Shown here: positions 57,890 to 64,000 of the stretch, piece by piece
Numbering within the stretch: the first letter of the stretch is position 1
Layout: every line of letters begins with the position of its first letter
Assembly (NCBI GenBank): GCA_021299035.1
Contig: JAJTGD010000009.1
Coordinates: forward strand, 1-64,000
Direction of reading: 5' to 3'
Length of the DNA: 64,000 nucleotides
From: Oxalobacteraceae bacterium
GTDB taxonomy: Bacteria; Pseudomonadota; Gammaproteobacteria; Burkholderiales; Burkholderiaceae_D
Program-made: the position numbers and the translations under genes
The notes under the pieces: model-generated
Seen by the model: the letters and a program-made list of their open reading frames with translations, nothing else
The model's database searches: none
What the model was told of the DNA's origin: nothing

Positions 57890-59420
57890 GCGTAATTGGA
57901 ATACCAGAAAAATTACCGGTAGCGATACGTTCCTGCCATTCCTTTGGACCGGTCTGATGTACCGAGCTGCCTTCTGCGTCGACGGCAACAGTTACTGGCA
58001 TATCCTTCACATCAAATTCGTAGATCGCTTCCATACCCAAATCGGCGAAGCCGACGACCCGCGCTGACTTGATCGCTTTGGATACCAGATACGCAGCCCC
58101 GCCCACTGCCATCAGATAGGCCGAGCGATGCTTACGAATTGATTCAATCGCTATTGGCCCACGTTCTGCTTTACCAACCATCGCGATTAGACCCGTCTGC
58201 TCCAGCATCATGTCGGTGAATTTATCCATACGCGTCGCAGTGGTTGGGCCAGCAGGGCCGACTACTTCATCGCGCACCGGGTCAACCGGACCGACGTAAT
58301 AAATAACGCGGTTCTTGAAATCAACTGGCAAAGGCTCGCCTTTGGCGAGCATGTCTTGAATGCGTTTATGCGCTGCATCGCGTCCGGTCAGCATCTTGCC
58401 GTTGAGTAGCAGGGTTTGGCCCGGCTTCCATGAGGCGACTTCGGCAGCGGTGAGTGTGTCGAGATTGACGCGATGTGATTTTTGCGTATCCGGCATCCAA
58501 TGCACCTGCGGCCATTCGGATAGCGCTGGTGGCTCAATGTACGACGGACCCGAACCATCCAGCGTGAAGTGTGCATGCCGAGTGGCAGCACAGTTTGGAA
58601 TCATCGCCACCGGCTTGGAGGCAGCATGGGTTGGGTACATACTGATCTTTACATCCAACACTGTGGTTAGGCCGCCTAAACCTTGTGCGCCGATACCGAG
58701 TGCGTTGACTTTCTCATACAGCTCAATGCGCAACTCCTCCAGCTTGTTTTGCGGGCCACGCTGGAGTAGCTCGTACATATCGATGTCATCCATCAGCGAT
58801 TGCTTGGCCAGCAGCATGGCGCGCTCTGCGGTGCCACCAATACCAATGCCGAGCATGCCTGGTGGACACCAGCCCGCCCCCATAGTCGGTACGGTTTTCA
58901 ATACCCAATCGACCAAGGAGTCAGAGGGGTTGAGCATCACGAACTTGGTCTTGTTTTCCGAGCCGCCACCTTTGGCGGCAACTTGTACCTCGACTGTATC
59001 GCCGGGTACCAGGGTCATGTGAACGACGGCGGGTGTATTGTCCTTGGTATTTTTACGCTCGAAGTGCGGATCAGCAACGATCGATGCGCGCAGCTTGTTA
59101 TCCGGGTCGTTATAAGCGCGGCGCACACCCTCATTAACGGCATCCTCGATCGAGCCAGAAAAGCCCTCGAAGCGCACGTTCATGCCAATCTTCAGAAAGA
59201 CATTGACGATGCCGGTGTCCTGGCAGATCGGCCGCTTTCCCTCGGCGCACATGCGCGAGTTGGTGAGGATTTGCGCAATCGCATCTTTCGCCGCGGGATT
59301 CTTTTCACGCTCGTAAGCCCGCGCCAGATGCTGGATGTAATCCAGCGGGTGGTAATAGCTGATGAACTGCAGTGCGGCGGCAACCGATTCAATCAAATCG
59401 TCTTGTTTAATGATGGTCAT
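57882..59420 (-). CDS. fumA: fumarate hydratase, class I (iron-sulfur)
   Basis: TCA-cycle enzyme of 512 aa that hydrates fumarate to malate with an oxygen-sensitive [4Fe-4S] cluster. N-terminal domain motif KRPICQDTGIVNVFLKIG contains a cluster Cys. Others are in GAGWCPPGMLGIGIGGT and IPNCAATRHAHF. The C-terminal domain has GPTTATRMDKFTDMML and SVHQTGPKEWQ. It is the single-chain class I type, not the two-subunit form. murI follows with a short overlap. Confidence 0.94.
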   Translation of the reverse strand: MTIIKQDDLIESVAAALQFISYYHPLDYIQHLARAYEREKNPAAKDAIAQILTNSRMCAEGKRPICQDTGIVNVFLKIGMNVRFEGFSGSIEDAVNEGVRRAYNDPDNKLRASIVADPHFERKNTKDNTPAVVHMTLVPGDTVEVQVAAKGGGSENKTKFVMLNPSDSLVDWVLKTVPTMGAGWCPPGMLGIGIGGTAERAMLLAKQSLMDDIDMYELLQRGPQNKLEELRIELYEKVNALGIGAQGLGGLTTVLDVKISMYPTHAASKPVAMIPNCAATRHAHFTLDGSGPSYIEPPALSEWPQVHWMPDTQKSHRVNLDTLTAAEVASWKPGQTLLLNGKMLTGRDAAHKRIQDMLAKGEPLPVDFKNRVIYYVGPVDPVRDEVVGPAGPTTATRMDKFTDMMLEQTGLIAMVGKAERGPIAIESIRKHRSAYLMAVGGAAYLVSKAIKSARVVGFADLGMEAIYEFDVKDMPVTVAVDAEGSSVHQTGPKEWQERIATGNFSGIPITLG

Positions 59421-59728
59421 GAGACAAAAATATGGTTAGAAGAATCAGACGGCAGCCCACGATCCAGTAATGCGAAATTGGCAAGAAGCTTATTTTCTTC
59501 GCTCGCCAGGTTTGGTTCAAGCATCATGGCGAATCGGGGCGGGTTACGGAGTTCGACTACCTGCCGATCAGCGCGTTCGGACAGTATCGTGCGATGCGGC
59601 ATTTTACACGCCGCGACATGCCCAATTGTCCTGCTCAAGTATGAAATGCCTAATTGCCCACGGGTGTAAGGGTGAAGTAAGTGAGCGGACTTATCTTGGC
59701 ACCAAATAAGACATAAGCTGGAGACACC
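59421..59728. other. divergent intergenic region between fumarase and acs
   Basis: 308 bp without a recognisable gene. It must hold both promoters, but I could not fix a convincing -35/-10 pair for either. Confidence 0.55.
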
Positions 59729-61711
59729 ATGTCAGAGATCGAGTCCCTGATGCATGAGCATCGGGTCTTTCCACCCTCGGATGAAATCGTCAAGAACGCG
59801 GCCATCTCCGGGATGGACGCTTACCTCGCGCTTTGCCGCGAAGCGGATCAGGACTACGAAGGTTTCTGGCGTCGGCTTGCAAATGAACATCTGAATTGGC
59901 AGAAACCGTTTACCCGCGTGCTCGACGAGTCGCAGGCACCCTTCTATAAATGGTTTGACGATGGCCAGTTAAATGTTTCCCATAACTGCCTCGACCGTCA
60001 TCTCGACAATGGTAATGCCGACAAGACCGCGATTATTTTCGAGGCGGATGATGGCACTGTCAGTCAGTACACCTACCGCCAGCTACACGCCAAGGTATGC
60101 CAGTTCGCGAACGGTCTGAAGTCGCTGGGCATCAAGCATGGCGATCGCGTCATTATCTACATGCCGATGTCGGTCGAAGGTATCGCTGCGATGCAGGCTT
60201 GTGCTCGTATCGGTGCCACCCACTCGGTGGTATTTGGAGGCTTCTCGGCCAAGTCGCTTCAAGAGCGCATCATCGACGCGGGCGCAGTCGCGGTGATCAC
60301 GGCCGATGAGCAGCTGCGTGGCGGCAAGCAACTCCCCTTGAAATCGATTGTTGATGAAGCGATTGCCATGGGTGGCTGCGAGAACATCAAGAGCGTCGTT
60401 ATCTATCAGCGCACCAAGGGCAATATCAACATCGTTGCTGGCCGTGACCGCTGGTTGCATGAGTTGATGGAGGGCCAGTCAAGCGAGTGCGAGCCGACCT
60501 GGGTAGGTGCGGAGCACCCGCTGTTTATTCTGTATACCTCGGGCTCCACCGGTAAGCCCAAAGGTGTGCAACACGCGTCGGGTGGTTACCTGCTGTGGGC
60601 GATGCTGACCATGAAATGGGCGTTTGATATCAAGCCCAATGATGTTTTCTGGTGTACCGCAGATATTGGCTGGGTCACTGGCCACACTTATATTGCCTAT
60701 GGCCCGCTGGCGGCTGGCGCGACTCAAATTGTCTTTGAAGGGGTACCGACTTACCCGAATGCAGGGCGGTTTTGGGACATGATTCAGCGTCATAAGGCGA
60801 CGATTTTTTATACCGCGCCTACTGCGATTCGCTCTTTGATCAAAGCCTCCGAGGCTGATCAGGCAGTGCACCCTCAGCGCTATGATCTAGGCTCGCTGCG
60901 TCTACTCGGATCGGTCGGTGAGCCGATCAACCCCGAAGCATGGATGTGGTACCACCGGAATGTTGGTAACGAGAAGTGCCCGATCGTGGATACCTTCTGG
61001 CAGACCGAGACCGGCGGCCACATGATCACCCCATTGCCAGGTGCAACACCATTGGTACCGGGATCTTGCACGCTACCGTTACCGGGTATTCAAGCGGCGA
61101 TTGTGGATGAAGCGGGTAACGATATGCCGAACGGCCATGGCGGTATTTTGGTGGTGAAGCGGCCCTGGCCATCGATGATTCGTACGATCTGGAATGATCC
61201 GGAACGTTTCAAGACCAGTTATTTCCCTGCCGAGTTGGGCGGCAAACTTTACCTTGCAGGTGATGGCGCAATCCGCGACGCGAATAACGGTTACTTCACC
61301 ATCACCGGTCGTATCGATGACGTGCTGAATGTATCGGGACACCGCATGGGCACGATGGAGATCGAGTCTGCGCTGGTAGCAAACCCCTTGGTGGCTGAAG
61401 CGGCGGTGGTTGGTAAACCTGATCCCACCACGGGCGAATCCATTTGTGCTTTTGTAGTGTTGAAAGGTCAGCGTCCGGCGGCCGACGACGCGGCGAGGGT
61501 CGCCAAGGAGTTGCGTGACTGGGTAGGTAAAGAGATTGGACCCATCGCGAAACCGAAAGAGATTCGTTTTGGCGACAACCTACCCAAGACTCGCTCGGGC
61601 AAGATCATGCGCCGCTTGTTGCGGGTGCTCGCCAAGGGTGAAGAGATTACGCAGGATATCTCCACACTGGAGAACCCAGCGATTTTGGAGCAGCTCAAGC
61701 AGGCCAGTTAA
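59729..61711 (+). CDS. acs: acetyl-CoA synthetase
   Basis: AMP-forming enzyme that activates acetate, 660 aa, full length. Motifs: [14 protein letters not shown] (P-loop), [34 protein letters not shown], and [11 protein letters not shown] with the Lys that Pat-type acetyltransferases modify. Start ATG 59729 follows CTGGAGA. The neighbourhood with fumarase and PHB use fits acetate and storage carbon metabolism. Confidence 0.96.
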   Translation: MSEIESLMHEHRVFPPSDEIVKNAAISGMDAYLALCREADQDYEGFWRRLANEHLNWQKPFTRVLDESQAPFYKWFDDGQLNVSHNCLDRHLDNGNADKTAIIFEADDGTVSQYTYRQLHAKVCQFANGLKSLGIKHGDRVIIYMPMSVEGIAAMQACARIGATHSVVFGGFSAKSLQERIIDAGAVAVITADEQLRGGKQLPLKSIVDEAIAMGGCENIKSVVIYQRTKGNINIVAGRDRWLHELMEGQSSECEPTWVGAEHPLFILYTSGSTGKPKGVQHASGGYLLWAMLTMKWAFDIKPNDVFWCTADIGWVTGHTYIAYGPLAAGATQIVFEGVPTYPNAGRFWDMIQRHKATIFYTAPTAIRSLIKASEADQAVHPQRYDLGSLRLLGSVGEPINPEAWMWYHRNVGNEKCPIVDTFWQTETGGHMITPLPGATPLVPGSCTLPLPGIQAAIVDEAGNDMPNGHGGILVVKRPWPSMIRTIWNDPERFKTSYFPAELGGKLYLAGDGAIRDANNGYFTITGRIDDVLNVSGHRMGTMEIESALVANPLVAEAAVVGKPDPTTGESICAFVVLKGQRPAADDAARVAKELRDWVGKEIGPIAKPKEIRFGDNLPKTRSGKIMRRLLRVLAKGEEITQDISTLENPAILEQLKQAS

Positions 61712-61828
61712 ACCTAGTACTGAGGCGATGCAGCCAAGCTTCGCCTTCGTTGTCAGGCAGTTGGGTAATGCAGTAACGGTTTGTGGGGGAAGGTAATAGG
61801 GCTCACTCCGATGGCCCTAGAACCGGAT

Positions 61829-61864
61829 TGCCGCCTTGCCTTCGGGCTTGGCGGCATTTTTTTT
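61829..61864 (+). terminator. intrinsic terminator downstream of acs
   Basis: TGCCGCC (61829-61835) / GGCGGCA (61850-61856), with an inner partial stem and TTCG loop, followed by eight T. Confidence 0.85.
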
Positions 61865-61902
61865 CTTCGATCAGCGCGGGGGATTGGGATAGCCAGATTT
61901 GC

Positions 61903-61908
61903 TATACT
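61903..61908 (+). promoter_or_regulatory. extended -10 promoter of tRNA-Ser
   Basis: TGC-TATACT (TG-N extended -10) about 42 bp before the tRNA, followed by a GC-rich discriminator. No clear -35 was found. Confidence 0.4.
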
Positions 61909-61949
61909 CCGCGACTTGCTCGGTGCAAGCTGGGCGCGCAAGACATCCC

Positions 61950-62040
61950 GGAGAGATGGATGAGTGGTTTAAGTCGCACGCCTGGAAAGCGTGTGTAGGT
62001 TCATAGCCTACCGCGGGTTCGAATCCCGCTCTCTCCGCCA
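61950..62040 (+). tRNA. tRNA-Ser (GGA)
   Basis: A 91-nt class II tRNA with long variable arm and encoded CCA. Acceptor stem GGAGAGA / TCTCTCC. Anticodon GGA lies in CCTGGAAAG. It is complete and sits 64 bp before an integrase gene, so its 3' end is the likely attachment site. Confidence 0.96.
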
Positions 62041-62103
62041 CTCGGCGGTAAAAATCGTCTTACCCTCAGCCTGCCCCATTTTTTACCCTCATCTGGAGGC
62101 GTC
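62041..62103 (+). other. attL-side spacer with direct repeats
   Basis: TTACCCTCA occurs at 62060-62068 and again at 62083-62091, between the tRNA 3' end and the integrase. Such repeats beside P4-type integrases often serve as arm sites for integrase or its directionality factor. The ribosome-binding site GGAGGC follows. Confidence 0.45.
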
Positions 62104-63315
62104 ATGCTGACTGATACTCGCATCAAGACCGCGAAGCCACAGCCGAAGCTCTACAAGCTCACAGACGAGCGTGGGCTGCATCTGTCGGTGTATCCGACTG
62201 GTTCAAAGCTCTGGCAATTACGCTACCGAATTGAGGGCAAGGAGCGAACTGCATCATTGGGTAAATATCCTGAGGTCAGTCTTGCCGAGGCGCGTGATAA
62301 GCGTGATCAGATGCGCAAACTCGTTGCCAATGGCATTGATCCGGTTCAGTCACAAAAGGTGGCTAAAGAAGCGAAGAAGCTCGCGCAGGCACACTCGTTC
62401 GAGGCAGTGGCTAGAACATGGTTTGAAGGGTGGAGGGCGGCGAGAAGTCCCAGACACGCTGAGTACGTGATCCGGCGCTTAGAGGCAGATGTGTTTCCGC
62501 TGATCGGCAGCCGCCCCGTGTCAGAGATTCAGGCACCTGAGCTGGTCAAGATGATGAAAGCCATCCAGCGCCGAGGTGCGTTGGACATCGCCAAGCGTTG
62601 CTACCAGATGACGGGGCAAGTATTCCGTTACGCCATCGCTCATGGTATGGCCGAGCGCAATCCGGCCGGTGACGTAAAGCCCAGCGACATCCTGCCCTCG
62701 CGTCGCCAGACCAACTACGCAAGAATTGATGCAAAGGAGCTACCTGCGCTGCTCAGAGCCATCGAGGCTTACCAAGGTACCCCGGTGACCCGTTTAGCCA
62801 TCAAGCTGTTGGCGCTCACCTTTGTACGCACGGGTGAGTTGATTGCAGCTCGCTGGGACGAGTTCGACCTACAAGCTGGGCAATGGCGTATCCCTGCTGA
62901 GAGAATGAAGATGCGCACCGAACATATCGTGCCGCTGTCATTGCAAGCCATCCAGATACTGCAAGTTCTCTATAGCATCACTGGCCACAGCAAACTGCTA
63001 TTCCCGGGTGAGCGGAATCACGGTAAGCCCATGTCGAACAATACGATCCTGAAGGCGCTGGAGAGGATGGGATACAAGGGTCGAATGACAGGTCACGGCT
63101 TTCGAGGGTTGGCATCAACGATCCTACACGAGCAGGGGTTTGACCATGCCTATATCGAACTCCAACTGGCACATCAAGAGCGCAATGCTGTATCAGCAGC
63201 TTACAACCATGCGACCTATCTAAAACAGCGCGCTAAGATAATGCAGTGGTGGAGTGATTATCTTGGTCAGCAGTTAAGCGGTAACGTCCTAAAGTTTCGG
63301 TCATCGCGAGGCTAG
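62104..63315 (+). CDS. tyrosine-type site-specific integrase, P4 family
   Basis: Recombinase of 403 aa that inserts elements at tRNA 3' ends. The N-terminal DUF4102 domain (LTDERGLHLSVYPTGSKLWQLRYR) is at about 20-90, then the core-binding domain. Catalytic residues: Arg in TFVRTGELIAARW, HGFRG (His-x-x-Arg), His in LQLAHQERN, and the Tyr nucleophile, most likely in AYNHATYLKQR. Length is full and all residues are present, so it should be active. The gene points away from tRNA-Ser into the element. Confidence 0.94.
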   Translation: MLTDTRIKTAKPQPKLYKLTDERGLHLSVYPTGSKLWQLRYRIEGKERTASLGKYPEVSLAEARDKRDQMRKLVANGIDPVQSQKVAKEAKKLAQAHSFEAVARTWFEGWRAARSPRHAEYVIRRLEADVFPLIGSRPVSEIQAPELVKMMKAIQRRGALDIAKRCYQMTGQVFRYAIAHGMAERNPAGDVKPSDILPSRRQTNYARIDAKELPALLRAIEAYQGTPVTRLAIKLLALTFVRTGELIAARWDEFDLQAGQWRIPAERMKMRTEHIVPLSLQAIQILQVLYSITGHSKLLFPGERNHGKPMSNNTILKALERMGYKGRMTGHGFRGLASTILHEQGFDHAYIELQLAHQERNAVSAAYNHATYLKQRAKIMQWWSDYLGQQLSGNVLKFRSSRG

Positions 63316-63316
63316 A

Positions 63317-63934
63317 ATGGATAAGACGCTAAAGCGTAACCGCGGACGCCCGAAATCTCTGCTAACGCTTGAGCGCGAGAGGGTGAAGGACATGTTTGCG
63401 CAGATGCCGCCACACCTACCTTCGGAAGACTCAGAACTAATGCAGATACTTAAAGCATCAAGGTCGCAAGTTGACGAAGTTGAGAAACAAATCTTGCGCG
63501 ACTACAAATATGACGCGAGTGTTCCAAACAGCCATGCATATGCAATGGCTTCTGTTGGTGATGAAGCGATGGAGGGCTACGATTCAATCATCCTCGCTAA
63601 GGACGAGGCGCATCGCCTGCGAATTGCAAGGCAGCGTCAGTCAGGCGCAGAAATAAAAAAACAGGATGCGATTTACAGAGCAGATAGAGTTCTTGAGAAA
63701 AACAAGTTAATGATTGACGAATTTCTCAAAGTTCGTGGAGCAACTATCTCTGCTGTCGCCAGTAAAATCTGCGCCGAATGGGATCATGTCGCAGTGAACC
63801 AGAGAACAAAAGGTGAAATTATCACTGCGCGCGGAGATGGCGGACCTGCCCCATCCAACCGGACCATCCGGAACTGGATCACGAGCCGCCGAAATACCCC
63901 TACTTCGAACCTTGGAAAAAGCTCGTTTGAATAA
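63317..63934 (+). CDS. unknown protein coupled to the integrase gene, possible DNA-binding
   Basis: A 205-aa protein starting 1 bp after the integrase stop, so probably translated from the same mRNA. The N-terminus has an AT-hook-like RNRGRPKS. The middle (about 95-130) is charged and helical (RLRIARQRQSGAEIKKQD). The C-terminal region (about 140-195) ends with APSNRTIRNWITSRR, which resembles the recognition part of a helix-turn-helix. I recognise no named family. Base composition looks poorer in GC than neighbouring chromosomal genes. A role in control or excision of the element is a guess. Confidence 0.65.
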   Translation: MDKTLKRNRGRPKSLLTLERERVKDMFAQMPPHLPSEDSELMQILKASRSQVDEVEKQILRDYKYDASVPNSHAYAMASVGDEAMEGYDSIILAKDEAHRLRIARQRQSGAEIKKQDAIYRADRVLEKNKLMIDEFLKVRGATISAVASKICAEWDHVAVNQRTKGEIITARGDGGPAPSNRTIRNWITSRRNTPTSNLGKSSFE

Positions 63935-63983
63935 AAATCCATCGAACTAAGCTGGTCGCCATCGTTAGCAAAGGAGATCAACG

Positions 63984-64000
63984 ATGGCAAAAACAGAGCT
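63984..64000 (+). CDS. start of a further gene of the integrated element, cut by the window
   Basis: ATG 63984 with AAAGGAG about 10 bases before it. Only MAKTE is visible. Its product cannot be named from this; a small AlpA-type regulator is one possibility in this position. Confidence 0.55.

Noticed and set aside
57890-57988. Extension of murI to ATG 57988
   Set aside because: It would add 33 residues lying inside the fumarase coding region and unlike other glutamate racemases.
58800-59669. 289-codon open frame on the plus strand
   Set aside because: It is antisense to the class I fumarase gene and its translation shows no family motifs.
61950-64000. Complete prophage
   Set aside because: Only an integrase, one unknown gene and a gene start are visible; no phage structural or replication gene is in the window.

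Overview
The window looks like a chromosomal segment of a betaproteobacterium, most likely order Burkholderiales. This rests on the gene content and protein style: an intracellular Cys-type polyhydroxybutyrate depolymerase, a soluble short RnfB next to endonuclease III and a DUF1841 protein, a 7Fe ferredoxin beside a thioredoxin-reductase-like ferredoxin-NADP reductase, scpB-rluB, rimP-nusA-infB-rbfA-truB-typA, and paired aat-bpt. Base composition is moderately GC-rich by eye. I cannot name a genus.

Layout. 1-5.9 kb: the downstream half of a tad (Flp pilus) locus: end of a TadE-like pseudopilin, TadZ/CpaE, TadA/CpaF, TadB, TadC, and a TPR lipoprotein with a LytR_C-like tail. 5.9-15.6 kb (minus strand): parE-parC, a MoxR ATPase with its VWA partner, DUF1841, nth, rnfB and phaZ. 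16-19.6 kb: a four-gene cluster on the plus strand (DUF2946 protein, TonB-dependent receptor, YcnI/DUF1775 protein, small secreted protein) that reads as a copper-handling or copper-uptake unit. 19.7-31.2 kb: housekeeping and redox genes (ferredoxin and its reductase, FKBP, CinA-type domain, HDAC-like hydrolase, nitroreductase, PBP7), an IclR regulator facing the N-terminal remnant of a lutA-type gene, dgkA, an aldo/keto reductase, pyrD, bpt, aat. 31.2-36 kb: amtB with a sigma54-type promoter and an NtrC-like site, a NUDIX hydrolase, initiator tRNA, scpB and rluB. 36-44.5 kb: the translation/transcription operon rimP-nusA-infB-rbfA-truB, then typA. The operon is preceded by a promoter and a strong intrinsic terminator in the leader. 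44.7-51.1 kb: dusA, a membrane protein of unknown function, an orphan branched-chain amino acid-type binding protein, and a GGDEF-EAL protein.

51.1-54.4 kb (minus strand): mtnP, a class II aldolase, apt and mtnA. The first three are joined by 4-bp ATGA overlaps. This set fits salvage of 5'-methylthioadenosine/5'-deoxyadenosine through the DHAP shunt rather than the full methionine salvage cycle. Facing it is a TonB receptor with a Fur-box-like sequence. 56.9-61.7 kb: tRNA-His, murI, class I fumarase and acetyl-CoA synthetase. 61.9-64 kb: tRNA-Ser(GGA) with a P4-type tyrosine integrase just downstream, then a tightly coupled gene of unknown function and the start of another gene. This is the entry edge of an integrated element whose cargo lies beyond the window.

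No rRNA, CRISPR array, insertion sequence or transposase was found. Coordinates of several starts were moved downstream of the longest open frame where a ribosome-binding site and family length agreed.
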